Origin: Flammeovirgaceae bacterium
GTDB taxonomy: Bacteria; Bacteroidota; Bacteroidia; Cytophagales; Cyclobacteriaceae
Length of the DNA: 64,000 nucleotides
Direction: 5' to 3'
NCBI GenBank assembly: GCA_015180985.1
Contig: CP054185.1
Coordinates: forward strand, 2,789,225 to 2,853,224
Below, piece by piece: positions 1-8,172 of the stretch (position 1 is its first letter; every line of letters starts with the position of its first letter). The translations under genes and the position numbers were made by a program. The notes beneath the pieces are model-generated. The model made no database searches. It saw nothing but the letters and a program-made list of their open reading frames with translations, and was not told the DNA's origin.

Positions 1-1524
1 CCTGAAATTCTGCAACACCAGCGCGCATTACCAAATCCGGGCGATGTTATTTATGGTAACCAGAATGACCTGAACTCGAATATCCAGGGCTTTCTTGTAT
101 TCAACCTGTCGCAGGGCGCCACAACTTTCACAACGCAGGCCGGTGCTGTTCGGCTTGACCAAAATTCCAGATACCAACTAATCCGTGGGCAGGGACTCAA
201 TGGCGGCCAAAGCAATTTGGCCTACGCTCAGGTTGTTTCAAACATGTCACAGATAAATCAACGAACTTCGGATGTCGGATTATATGCACAGCAGGAAGTG
301 AATTGGGGCGATAAAATAATTGGTACACTCGGGCTACGCTTCGATAAATCAACCCTAAACCTCGATCAGGATAAGTTCTACTCATTCTATAAAGGCTCAA
401 TTGCAGCAAATATTTCCAATTTTGAGTTCTGGAATGTTGAACAGGTTAATCAATTAAAACTTCGTATGGCATTTGGTCAATCCGGTGGTCTGCCCCTTTA
501 TAACAGAACGTTTGTTGTAATGAATTCTCAACTAATTGGTGGCGAGATTGGCTTTCAGGTTGGAACAAGAGATGTTGACCCTAACCTTAAACCCGAAATT
601 GCGAATGAGTTGGAATTTGGAGTTGATGCCGGGTTTTTGAATAACAAAATCTCGCTTGAGGCCAGTTACTACATCAAAAATGTAAATGACTTAATTATCG
701 ACCTGGTACCAGCCGAATCAACCGGCATTACTGCCATTGCCACCAATGGTGCTGACTTACAAAACAAAGGTATCGAACTTGCATTGGGGGCAACGCCTGT
801 TAGTACAAATCAAATCAACTGGTTTACACGCGTTGCGTGGTGGCGGAACAGAGCTGAAATAACTGATTTAAAAATTCCAGCATACACATTTGGAGGATTC
901 GGTACGGCACTCGGAACGTACATTATTGCGGAAGGCTACTCACCAACCACCATTGTTGGAACACCTGCCGATGTTGACAACCCAACACCAGTTCCGGGGG
1001 TACAGGTTATCGGTGACCGCCAAGCTGATTTTGATATGTCGTGGTACAATTCAGTAACCTTCCTTAAAAACTTTGAATTTTCGTTCTTATTGCACTATAA
1101 AAAAGGTGGTGATAACATTAACCTATCAGCCTTACTTTGGGATGATGGAGGCTCAACACAAGGGTATATGAATGATCCGGATGGCGATGGGCTGGTTTTT
1201 GGATTAGGTCGCTTATTGGATTGGGTCGGTACCGGACAGGGGCGCGTTCCGGCTACCTATATTCAAGATGCCAGCTACTTGAAACTTCGTGAAGTTGGTC
1301 TTTATTACAATGTTCCGAAATCAATCACAACAGGATGGTTTAACGGAGCTATTAGCAATGTAAAAATTGGTTTTTCAGCTAACAACATCCTGGTTTCAAC
1401 TAAATATGGCAGCTACGACCCTGAAGTTTCAAACTTTGGCGCACAACCCATTAACTCGAACGTTGAGGTTACTCCTTATCCCAGTTCAAGGAGATACTTC
1501 TTCCACTTAAGTGTTGACTTCTAA
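1..1524 (+). CDS. SusC/RagA-family TonB-dependent outer-membrane receptor, C-terminal part
   Basis: The frame is open from base 1 to the TAA at 1522-1524, so this is the last 507 residues of a protein that starts before the window. The visible part is the C-terminal half of an outer-membrane beta-barrel: alternating aromatic strands, fragments such as NELEFGVDAGFLNNKISLEASYYIKN (split here as NELEFGVDAGF and ISLEASYY), the strand KLREVGLYYNVP, and a final strand ending in aromatic F (FFHLSVDF), as expected for BAM-dependent insertion. A SusD-like lipoprotein gene follows after 9 nt, which is the standard pairing for import of glycans or peptides through the outer membrane by TonB energy. The substrate cannot be told, and no glycoside hydrolase or regulator of the locus lies downstream. 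The plug and any carboxypeptidase-like domain would be upstream of the window. Confidence 0.93.
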   Translation, partial: PEILQHQRALPNPGDVIYGNQNDLNSNIQGFLVFNLSQGATTFTTQAGAVRLDQNSRYQLIRGQGLNGGQSNLAYAQVVSNMSQINQRTSDVGLYAQQEVNWGDKIIGTLGLRFDKSTLNLDQDKFYSFYKGSIAANISNFEFWNVEQVNQLKLRMAFGQSGGLPLYNRTFVVMNSQLIGGEIGFQVGTRDVDPNLKPEIANELEFGVDAGFLNNKISLEASYYIKNVNDLIIDLVPAESTGITAIATNGADLQNKGIELALGATPVSTNQINWFTRVAWWRNRAEITDLKIPAYTFGGFGTALGTYIIAEGYSPTTIVGTPADVDNPTPVPGVQVIGDRQADFDMSWYNSVTFLKNFEFSFLLHYKKGGDNINLSALLWDDGGSTQGYMNDPDGDGLVFGLGRLLDWVGTGQGRVPATYIQDASYLKLREVGLYYNVPKSITTGWFNGAISNVKIGFSANNILVSTKYGSYDPEVSNFGAQPINSNVEVTPYPSSRRYFFHLSVDF

Positions 1525-1533
1525 CAATTAACC

Positions 1534-2910
1534 ATGATTACTATGAAAATTAAAGTTATAATCTTATCCATCAGTTTGGTGATACTCACGCAGACTGCCT
1601 GTGAAATAGAGCCTGTAGTTGACCCGGATAACCCAACACTGGCCGGTGTGCTTACCAATGCATCCAAAGCTCAATTACGGGTGTTGGTTACAGGCCTGGA
1701 AGCACGAAGCCGCGGGTATTTTGAGAATGCGACAGAAATGTTTGGAAGTTTTGCACGCGAAGTCGCACCTTTTTTTGCTTCCGATCCGCGGTTCGGCAAC
1801 GATTGGTATGGAACAACCACGTACCCTGATTTCTTTGCTTCGAATGGCACGTACCTGACTCCCTATCTTGCAGTGAAACAGGCTAACATTCTTATTCAAT
1901 CTGTAAATAATACTTCAGCAGTAACTGCCACAGAGGCCGCTGGCTATATTGGGTTTGCCAAGACCATGAAAGCCTACCAACTTTTATGGCCTCTTATGCA
2001 GCAATATCAAAATGGTATCCGTATTGACGTAGAACAAACGCTTAATCCCGGGCCAATCGTTGATTACAATACTGCACTTGCTGCCATTCGTTCGCTACTT
2101 GATGAGGCAAAAACCGATTTACAGGCTGCCGGAAGTTCCTTTGACTTCAGTTTGACAATGGGTTTCTCATCTCCCGCTGAATTTTTGAAGGTTAATCGGG
2201 CAATAGCCGCTCGTGTTGCACTTTATGCAGAAGATTTCGCTGGTGCATTAACTGCGCTAAATGAATCATTTATAGACCTTAGTGTAACACCCGGAACCAG
2301 CGATAAGATGTTTATCGGGCCGGTGCATGTTTACGGAAATAACCCCGATGTTGAGAATCCCTTGTTCTATACCAGAAATACCCCGACAAATACTATTCTT
2401 ATCGTTCACCCTGCCATGATTGATGACCTCCTGCCTGGTGACACCCGGGCCAGTAAATTCTATCAGCGAACAAACCTTGTTACTTATGGACCGATTCCTT
2501 TTCCAGGCGAGTATCAGGATAATCGCTGGGATTCAAACACAGACCCAATTCCATTCATCCGAAATGAAGAGCTGATATTAATTAAAGCCGAAGCCGAAGC
2601 CAGAAAGGCTGCCCCAGACTTTGCAGCTGCCTTTGCAGCTATTAATGTTGTTCGTAATACATGGGGATTGACTGACTACACCGATGGTACTCCCACCGTT
2701 GATGAAACCATTGAGGAGATATTATTCCAGAGAAGATATTCCTTGTGGGCTGAAGCTGGTCACCGTTGGATTGATCTCCGAAGAACCGGACGGCTGGACG
2801 CTGCTCATGTTGACCTGACGTATGACAGAGGTGATCCACCTTCAAGTACTCAGTTAATAACACAAGTAGCCCGGAGGGCATCTGAAACCAACTGGGACGA
2901 AAACAATTAA
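1534..2910 (+). CDS. SusD/RagB-family nutrient-binding outer-membrane lipoprotein
   Basis: This 458-residue protein is the surface lipoprotein partner of the preceding SusC receptor and would act as the lid that captures substrate over the barrel. A lipoprotein signal ends in LTQTAC with Cys23 as the lipidation site. Typical SusD pieces are visible: an early helical TPR-like segment (AKTMKAYQLLWPLMQQY), EELILIKAEAEAR and ILFQRRYSLWAEAGHRWIDL near the C-terminus, where the RR..LW.EGHR-type element is a SusD hallmark. ATG codons at 1534 and 1543 are both possible; the shorter form (MKIKVIILS) gives the cleaner signal peptide. It is 9 nt after the receptor gene, so co-transcribed, and is followed by a hairpin at 2926-2945. 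The ligand is unknown. Confidence 0.93.
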   Translation: MITMKIKVIILSISLVILTQTACEIEPVVDPDNPTLAGVLTNASKAQLRVLVTGLEARSRGYFENATEMFGSFAREVAPFFASDPRFGNDWYGTTTYPDFFASNGTYLTPYLAVKQANILIQSVNNTSAVTATEAAGYIGFAKTMKAYQLLWPLMQQYQNGIRIDVEQTLNPGPIVDYNTALAAIRSLLDEAKTDLQAAGSSFDFSLTMGFSSPAEFLKVNRAIAARVALYAEDFAGALTALNESFIDLSVTPGTSDKMFIGPVHVYGNNPDVENPLFYTRNTPTNTILIVHPAMIDDLLPGDTRASKFYQRTNLVTYGPIPFPGEYQDNRWDSNTDPIPFIRNEELILIKAEAEARKAAPDFAAAFAAINVVRNTWGLTDYTDGTPTVDETIEEILFQRRYSLWAEAGHRWIDLRRTGRLDAAHVDLTYDRGDPPSSTQLITQVARRASETNWDENN

Positions 2911-2925
2911 AGCATAGAATTTCAG

Positions 2926-2945
2926 TAAGGGGCTCAGGCCCCTTA
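2926..2945. terminator. Hairpin between convergent genes
   Basis: TAAGGGGC (2926-2933) and GCCCCTTA (2938-2945) form an 8-bp stem with a four-base TCAG loop between the convergent ends of the SusD gene and the TPR gene. The T-rich stretch after it is weak on both strands, so it may be a bidirectional terminator of modest strength. Confidence 0.55.
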
Positions 2946-2946
2946 C

Positions 2947-4002
2947 TTATTTACAATAACTTAAACGCAACTTTCTGCTTTCATTCCGAGTGATTGATTC
3001 CTTAACCGCTTTACAAGCTTCAGCCTCATTACCGGCAAGCCAATACGCTTCGGCCAGGTATGAAAAGACATCATCTACAAACGGGTCCATATCAGCAGCC
3101 TGCTTAAGCAGCCGTATTGCGGCTTCTGCATCGTTTATTTTCAGGTAATAAATCCCCTTGTTACGATAAGCCCACGCGTTGGCCGGACCGTTGGCAATAC
3201 TTTGGTTAATATCTTCAACAGCAGCCTGTAATTCACCCTTCATCAGGTTAATGTAGCCGCGGTTATTAAGATAATATGAATCTCCGGGTTTCAGAAGCAA
3301 TGCCTGGGCGATGAACTTTTCAGCGTTTACTAAGTCTGATTGGGCAGCATAAACCAACGCCAGCGCATTATAGGCGTTGGATTCATCGGCATTAATGATT
3401 AACGCTTCCTGAAGTGCCCATCTGGCGCTGTCGTACTGGCGGGCATAAAAGTGCACCGTACCCAGGTTTATCCATAGTTCCGTGTTTTTTGAATCCAGCA
3501 CAAGGGCTCTTCTGAACGAAGCCTTCGCCCGGTTATACTCGCGCATTTTGGTGTGAATCAACCCTTGCAAAAAGTAAACGGGCATCGAATCAGGCTTAAG
3601 CTCTGCCAGCCGGCTAACATCCTGCAATGCTTTATCAGCAAAATTTAACTCATAATACGTGTTCGCCCTGTTAAATAAACTGTTTATGAAGTCGGGCATA
3701 CACCCCAGGGCGCGGTTATAGTATTCCAATGCTTCAGCATAATTCTTTTGCCTGAACTGTACCGTACCCAGGTTATTCAGCGCATCGGCATAACACGAAT
3801 CGAACTCCAGGGCTGCGTTGAAATTTTTTACGGCCGATTCAAAGTCTTGTTTAAGCAAGGCCTCATTGCCGATTAGAAGAAATCGTTGTTTGCGTGTTTG
3901 GTCTGACTCACAGGCCGAAGCAACCCCAAGTACCCCCAAGATAACAGGTGTGTACAGCTTAGAAGCCCAGCGGATTTTTAATATAAAATTCTTTACTTGC
4001 AT
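2947..4002 (-). CDS. TPR-repeat lipoprotein
   Basis: A 351-residue protein built of tandem tetratricopeptide repeats, presumably a protein-interaction scaffold attached to a membrane by lipid. The start is taken at 4002 (MQVKNFILKIRW) because it places a lipobox Cys (GVASAC) at residue 31 after a hydrophobic stretch; an upstream in-frame ATG at 4062 lies inside the neighbouring gene and would add 20 residues before the signal. Repeats run from about residue 40 to 340, with typical A.NNLG/Y.RALGC.P patterns such as DALNNLGTVQFRQKNYAEAL and ELWINLGTVHFYARQYDSA. The gene is divergent from a DUF3592 gene with only 9 nt between start codons. No enzymatic domain is visible and the partner is unknown. 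Confidence 0.85.
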   Translation of the reverse strand: MQVKNFILKIRWASKLYTPVILGVLGVASACESDQTRKQRFLLIGNEALLKQDFESAVKNFNAALEFDSCYADALNNLGTVQFRQKNYAEALEYYNRALGCMPDFINSLFNRANTYYELNFADKALQDVSRLAELKPDSMPVYFLQGLIHTKMREYNRAKASFRRALVLDSKNTELWINLGTVHFYARQYDSARWALQEALIINADESNAYNALALVYAAQSDLVNAEKFIAQALLLKPGDSYYLNNRGYINLMKGELQAAVEDINQSIANGPANAWAYRNKGIYYLKINDAEAAIRLLKQAADMDPFVDDVFSYLAEAYWLAGNEAEACKAVKESITRNESRKLRLSYCK

Positions 4003-4011
4003 TGGCACGTT

Positions 4012-4638
4012 ATGGCTATTAACCCGGAATACGAAAACGAAGTAAGGCTGCTCCTGAAACAAAATAAACGTTTCGAGGCCGTTCGCTATTTACAAAACAC
4101 ACTTAACGTTTCAAACACCGATGCCGACCGGCTGGTTCAGGCTGTAGAAAATGAAATTGCACTGGAAAAGCAACAGGTATTAAACCCTGCTGCTGAAACG
4201 GCAAAAGGCTGCGGCAGTATGGTTATAAAGGTTATCAGTTTCGGGTTTGGCTTTTTCGGTGTAGTGTTTATACTGATTGGCATTGGTGCCTACCTGCTGT
4301 TTAACTATATCGAGGCTGATGCCGTAGAAGTTCAGGGCCACGTGGTTGACCTGCGTCCCAGCCCGAACGGAGGCGATGGCTTCGCACCCGTTATTGAATA
4401 CGAATGGAACGGCCAGACCAAAACCCATCAAAGCGAAGTGTACTCCTCCCCTCCCGATTTTGAAACCGGGCAAATGGTGCCGGTTTATGTTAACCCGTCA
4501 AACCCGGATATTGTTACGATTATCTATGAGGAAACAGGCTGGATATTCATTTCAGTTTTTGGAGGCATCGGGGCCGTCTTTATCGTAATCGCCATTGTAT
4601 TATTCCGGTTTGGAAAGAAAATGAACCGCCCGCTTTGA
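4012..4638 (+). CDS. DUF3592-type membrane protein
   Basis: A 208-residue protein of unknown function. Residues 1-60 are a charged helical region (LLLKQNKRFEAVRYLQNTL) that resembles a small ribosome-like or UBA-like helical pair. Two hydrophobic segments (about 66-95 and 178-202) flank an extracytoplasmic beta domain with the pattern APVIEYEWNGQTKTH...GQMVPVYVNPSNPD, which is the recognisable DUF3592 signature (a small beta-sandwich between two TM helices). ATG at 4012 is chosen over the TTG at 3997, because the TTG would overlap the start of the divergent TPR gene. The gene stops 35 nt before the his leader ATG, so his transcription starts right behind or inside its end. Confidence 0.8.
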   Translation: MAINPEYENEVRLLLKQNKRFEAVRYLQNTLNVSNTDADRLVQAVENEIALEKQQVLNPAAETAKGCGSMVIKVISFGFGFFGVVFILIGIGAYLLFNYIEADAVEVQGHVVDLRPSPNGGDGFAPVIEYEWNGQTKTHQSEVYSSPPDFETGQMVPVYVNPSNPDIVTIIYEETGWIFISVFGGIGAVFIVIAIVLFRFGKKMNRPL

Positions 4639-4664
4639 AAATTGATACGTGTTTTGTTGCTTTG
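4634..4664 (+). promoter_or_regulatory. Candidate promoter of the his operon
   Basis: TTTG at 4634-4637 and TTGCTTTG at 4657-4664 are separated by 19 nt, matching the Bacteroidota -33 TTTG / -7 TAnnTTTG arrangement with one mismatch (T for A). The predicted transcription start near 4671 would put the leader-peptide ATG (4673) at or next to the 5' end of the mRNA. The -33 box overlaps the stop of the DUF3592 gene. Confidence 0.5.
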
Positions 4665-4672
4665 GCCCTGCA

Positions 4673-4750
4673 ATGAGTTACCGGAATAACATAAACAATC
4701 ATCACCACCACCATGTTAACACCATGTTGCGTGGCAGGTTTATGTTTTAA
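4673..4750 (+). CDS. hisL: His-operon leader peptide with five consecutive His codons
   Basis: A 25-codon reading frame starts ATG AGT TAC CGG (4673) and ends TAA at 4748-4750. Codons at 4700-4714 are CAT CAC CAC CAC CAT, five histidines in a row, flanked by several Asn codons. It lies just upstream of a terminator hairpin (4773-4805) and 89 nt before hisG. In enterobacteria a His-rich leader of this kind controls the his operon by ribosome stalling; the same arrangement is inferred here. No strong Shine-Dalgarno sequence is visible, which is usual in this phylum, and the ATG is very close to the inferred transcription start. Confidence 0.8.
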   Translation: MSYRNNINNHHHHHVNTMLRGRFMF

Positions 4751-4810
4751 CTGAACTATAAAGACTTTACTTAAAGGCTTGCCGCGATAACGGCAGGCCT
4801 TTTTTGTTTT
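4731..4810 (+). promoter_or_regulatory. His attenuator: terminator hairpin with competing antiterminator
   Basis: Terminator: AAAGGCTTGCCG (4773-4784), loop CGATAA, CGGCAGGCCTTT (4791-4802), then a T-rich run to 4810; the stem has one G-T pair. Antiterminator: GTGGCAGG (4731-4738), at the end of the leader coding sequence, can pair with CTTGCCGC (4778-4785), the ascending arm of the terminator, over 8 bp allowing G-U pairs. The two structures exclude each other. A ribosome held at the His codons (4700-4714) would leave 4731-4738 free and favour read-through; a ribosome that reaches the stop at 4748-4750 would cover that arm and favour termination. Confidence 0.75.
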
Positions 4811-4839
4811 ATACCCGATAACAAATTACTCTAATTTAC

Positions 4840-5697
4840 ATGAACGAAACAGTACGGATTGCCATTCAGAAATCAGGACGGCTGCAGGAAGGATCCCTGA
4901 AACTGCTTAAAGACTGCGGCCTGAGCATCAGCAACGGCAAAGACCAACTCAAAACGCAGGCATCCAATTTTCCTGTTGAAGTACTTTTTCTGCGCGATGA
5001 TGACATACCCCAATACATTGAAGACGGGGTGGCCGATGCCGGAATAATTGGCGAAAATATATTCGCTGAAAAACAGAAAAACGGAGCAATCATTAAGCGA
5101 CTCGATTTCGCGAAATGCCGCCTGGCCCTGGCTGTTCCCCGCACAACCGACTACCCGGGTTTAGCATGGTTTAACGGCAAAAACATCGCTACCTCGTACC
5201 CGAACATCGTCAGCAACTACCTGAAAAGGAATACCATTACTGCAGGTATTCATGAGATCAGCGGCTCAGTTGAAATTGCCCCGGGCATTGGTTTGGCAGA
5301 TGCCATCTGTGATATCGTGAGCACAGGCAGCACCTTGCTCAGTAACGGACTTAAAGAAGTTGAAGTGGTTATGCAGTCGGAAGCTGTTTTGATTGGCGGA
5401 AATCTTAGCACAACAAAAAAGCAAATCCTTGACAAACTGGTGTTCCGCATCGAAGCTGTACAGCAGGCCCGAAACAACAAATACATTCTGCTAAACTGCC
5501 CAAACGAAGCCATTGAACCCATTACCCGAATTATACCGGGTATGAAAAGCCCCACTATCCTGCCGCTGGGCAAACCCGGCTGGAGTTCACTGCACTCAGT
5601 GGTAAACGAAAATGACTTTTGGGAAAAAATCGATCGGCTAAAACATTTGGGTGCCGAGGGAATTTTAGTAGTACCGATTGAGAAGATGATTAAGTAG
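4840..5697 (+). CDS. hisG: ATP phosphoribosyltransferase, long form
   Basis: First enzyme of histidine biosynthesis: ATP + PRPP to phosphoribosyl-ATP, in the cytosol. At 285 residues it is the long form, with the catalytic domain in about the first 205 residues (RIAIQKSGRLQEGS at the start, DDDIPQYIEDGVADAGIIG, and ISGSVEIAPGIGLADAICDIVSTG with the PRPP-binding region) and a C-terminal ACT-like regulatory domain (MKSPTILPLGKPGWSSLHSVV). The long form is feedback-inhibited by histidine and does not need HisZ, and no hisZ is seen. It is the first structural gene behind the attenuator. A 143-nt spacer with a period-7 repeat separates it from hisD, the only long gap in the operon. Confidence 0.97.
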   Translation: MNETVRIAIQKSGRLQEGSLKLLKDCGLSISNGKDQLKTQASNFPVEVLFLRDDDIPQYIEDGVADAGIIGENIFAEKQKNGAIIKRLDFAKCRLALAVPRTTDYPGLAWFNGKNIATSYPNIVSNYLKRNTITAGIHEISGSVEIAPGIGLADAICDIVSTGSTLLSNGLKEVEVVMQSEAVLIGGNLSTTKKQILDKLVFRIEAVQQARNNKYILLNCPNEAIEPITRIIPGMKSPTILPLGKPGWSSLHSVVNENDFWEKIDRLKHLGAEGILVVPIEKMIK

Positions 5698-5741
5698 ACA
5701 TTAGTAAGAAGACGCAAGACTTAAGACCTATGAATGCAGGT

Positions 5742-5826
5742 AACTAAGAACCAAGAACTTTGAACTAAGAACTAAGAACCCAAGAACTAAGAACTAAGAA
5801 CTAAGAACCAAGAACCAAGAACCAAC
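5742..5826 (+). repeat. Period-7 tandem array between hisG and hisD
   Basis: Twelve consecutive units of mostly 7 nt: AACTAAG (six copies), AACCAAG (three), AACTTTG, one 8-nt unit AACCCAAG (5777-5784) and a last AACCAAC (5820-5826). The array ends 14 nt before the hisD start. It is free of stops in one frame on the minus strand but no gene is likely there. Its role is unknown; it may be slippage-generated filler or a dispersed repeat, since units of the same kind recur at 23665-23692. Confidence 0.85.
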
Positions 5827-5840
5827 AGCACACAAACCCA

Positions 5841-7142
5841 ATGAAACTTTATATCAATCCCTCCCGCGACACCTGGCCGCAACTGTGCGAACGCCCGCAA
5901 TTGCAGCTGGAGTTCCTGGAGAGTTCGGTAAGAAATATTCTGGCCAGAGTTAAACAGAGTGGCGATTACGCTCTTAAAGAATTTACCCGCCAGTTTGATA
6001 ACCTGGAACTGGAGAACCTTATCGTAACCAAAGCCGAAATACAAAAGGCTGCTACCCTGGTTGAACCCGCACTAAAGACTGCTGTACAAACTGCTGCATC
6101 GAATGTTAAAAAATTTCATCAGGCACAACTGCCATTGGCAATTCAAGTAGAAACAATGCCGGGTGTAACCTGCTGGCGCAAAAGCGTACCGATTGAAAAA
6201 GTTGGTATTTATATACCCGGAGGAACTGCCCCGTTATTTTCAACCGTACTCATGCTGACAATTCCGGCTGCGCTGGCGGGCTGCCACGAAATAGTGCTGG
6301 TTACTCCTCCTGATAAACAGGGCCTAATCCACCCGGCCATCCTGTACGCTGCACAACTAACGGGTGTAAAAAAAATTTATAAAGTCGGGGGCGCACAAGC
6401 CATTGCTGCCCTCGCTTACGGCACGGAAACCATTCCGAAAGTGAACAAAATTTTCGGGCCCGGTAACCAGTATGTAACCAAAGCCAAGCAACTGGTTAAC
6501 CAGGAGGGAACGGCAATTGATTTGCCGGCCGGGCCCAGCGAATTGCTGGTATGGGCCGATGACTCGGCAATACCTGAATTTGTTGCTGCCGACCTCCTGT
6601 CGCAAGCCGAACATGGTACCGACAGTCAGGTGATGCTGGTTACCAACAAATCAATACTTGCCGAAAAAGTTTTCGATGAGATAGACCGCCAAGTTGCGCT
6701 ATTACCCCGGATGGAAATTGCCGGGCTTGCCCTGCAAAACAGTCGGGCACTTGTTTTTGGTAACGATAATGAGGCATTGGATTTTATAAATACCTATGCA
6801 CCCGAACATCTGATTATTAACAAAAGACAGGCGGATGAACTGGCAGAAAAAATCACCAATGCCGGTTCGGTGTTTATCGGCAACTACACGCCCGAAGCAG
6901 CCGGTGATTATGCCTCAGGAACAAATCACACGCTGCCGACCAATGGATTTGCTACTACGTATGGCGGTGTCTCAGTTGAAAGTTTTTTAAAGCACATCAC
7001 CTTTCAGAAAATCTCAGAAGAGGGTATCCGGCAGGTTGGTCCGGCAGTTGAAGTGATGGCACAGGCTGAAGAATTAATTGCGCACAAAAATGCGATCACC
7101 ATCAGGCTTAACTACCTGTCAACCCGAAAACAGAATCCATAA
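5841..7142 (+). CDS. hisD: Histidinol dehydrogenase
   Basis: Last enzyme of the pathway: two NAD-dependent oxidations of L-histidinol to L-histidine, zinc-dependent. The 433-residue length is normal. Visible family motifs are VPIEKVGIYIPGGTAPLFST, KVGGAQAIAALAYGTETIP, KIFGPGNQYVTKAKQLV, DLPAGPSELLVWADD, LLSQAEHGTDSQ (with the Gln/His zinc ligands) and YAPEHLII; the C-terminal GTNHTLPTNG region is also intact. ATG at 5841 follows the repeat array by 14 nt. The stop at 7142 is followed after one base by hisC. Confidence 0.97.
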   Translation: MKLYINPSRDTWPQLCERPQLQLEFLESSVRNILARVKQSGDYALKEFTRQFDNLELENLIVTKAEIQKAATLVEPALKTAVQTAASNVKKFHQAQLPLAIQVETMPGVTCWRKSVPIEKVGIYIPGGTAPLFSTVLMLTIPAALAGCHEIVLVTPPDKQGLIHPAILYAAQLTGVKKIYKVGGAQAIAALAYGTETIPKVNKIFGPGNQYVTKAKQLVNQEGTAIDLPAGPSELLVWADDSAIPEFVAADLLSQAEHGTDSQVMLVTNKSILAEKVFDEIDRQVALLPRMEIAGLALQNSRALVFGNDNEALDFINTYAPEHLIINKRQADELAEKITNAGSVFIGNYTPEAAGDYASGTNHTLPTNGFATTYGGVSVESFLKHITFQKISEEGIRQVGPAVEVMAQAEELIAHKNAITIRLNYLSTRKQNP

Positions 7143-7143
7143 C

Positions 7144-8172
7144 ATGGACATACAATCGCTACTCAGAGAAAATATAAGAGCACTAACGCCCTATTCAACT
7201 GCAAGAGATGAATACAAGGGAACAGCCGAAGTGTACCTGGATGCCAATGAAAACCCTTTCCCTTCCGGTTACAACCGGTACCCCGATCCACATCAGCAAA
7301 AACTAAAAGAAAAAATCAGTACCCTAAAAAATATGCCGGTAAAAAATATTTTTCTGGGTAACGGCAGCGATGAAGTTATTGACTTGATTATTCGTGCATT
7401 CTGTGAACCAGCAGCCGATTCCATACTCATCACCGAACCAACGTACGGCATGTATGCCGTTTGTGCTAACATTAATAATGTACCGGTTAAGCGGGCCCTA
7501 CTGAGTTCCGGTTTCGATTTGGATTTGCAGGCTATAAACAAAAGGCTGGATAAATCGGTAAAAATTATTTTTCTGTGTTCCCCCAACAATCCATCGGGTA
7601 ACCTGCTGAACAAAGAAAAAGTAAGAAGCCTGATTACCAGCTTTGCCGGCATTGTGGTGATTGATGAGGCCTATATCGACTTTGCAAACGATGCAGGTTT
7701 TTTACCGGTTTTGGATAACCATGCTAACCTCATCATTCTGCAAACATTTTCAAAAGCATGGGGTTTAGCGGGCCTCAGAATGGGCATGGCATTCGCTTCC
7801 GAAGAAATAGTTTCGGTGCTGAATAAAATAAAGTTCCCATACAACATTAATACCCTAACCCAGCAAACAGTTATGGAAAAACTTTCCTCGGATGAAAATA
7901 AAAAACGGCAGGTAGAAATAGTTATAACTGAGCGTAACAAACTATCCCGGCAGCTGGCCGGTATACCGGGTGTAACTAAAATATTCCCCTCCGATGCCAA
8001 CTTTATCCTGGTACGATTTAACAATGCTGCCCATGCGTATAATCAATTGTTAAAGCAAAAGATTATTGTACGCGATCGCTCGTCCTTAACATTATGCGAA
8101 GGTTGTTTACGGATAACCGTAGGCACACCTGAAGAGAATACTAAACTTATCGAAACACTGAAAACGTTATGA
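7144..8172 (+). CDS. hisC: Histidinol-phosphate aminotransferase
   Basis: PLP-dependent fold-type I aminotransferase of 342 residues that makes L-histidinol phosphate from imidazole-acetol phosphate and glutamate. Motifs: YLDANENPF and YNRYPDPHQ near the N-terminus, [42 protein letters not shown], and [14 protein letters not shown] with the PLP-binding Lys204. ATG at 7144 is preferred: an upstream alternative start at 7078 would lie inside hisD. The stop TGA overlaps the hisB start (ATGA, 8169-8172), implying translational coupling. Confidence 0.97.
   Translation: MDIQSLLRENIRALTPYSTARDEYKGTAEVYLDANENPFPSGYNRYPDPHQQKLKEKISTLKNMPVKNIFLGNGSDEVIDLIIRAFCEPAADSILITEPTYGMYAVCANINNVPVKRALLSSGFDLDLQAINKRLDKSVKIIFLCSPNNPSGNLLNKEKVRSLITSFAGIVVIDEAYIDFANDAGFLPVLDNHANLIILQTFSKAWGLAGLRMGMAFASEEIVSVLNKIKFPYNINTLTQQTVMEKLSSDENKKRQVEIVITERNKLSRQLAGIPGVTKIFPSDANFILVRFNNAAHAYNQLLKQKIIVRDRSSLTLCEGCLRITVGTPEENTKLIETLKTL

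Noticed and set aside
1-2910. Polysaccharide utilisation locus
   Set aside because: Only SusC and SusD are visible; no hydrolase, sulfatase or regulator follows, so no glycan target can be claimed.
5742-5826. Possible CRISPR array
   Set aside because: Units are 7 nt with no spacers, so it is a simple tandem repeat.
7078-7143. Extended N-terminus for hisC
   Set aside because: The extra 22 codons lie inside hisD in another frame; the ATG at 7144 gives the usual length.
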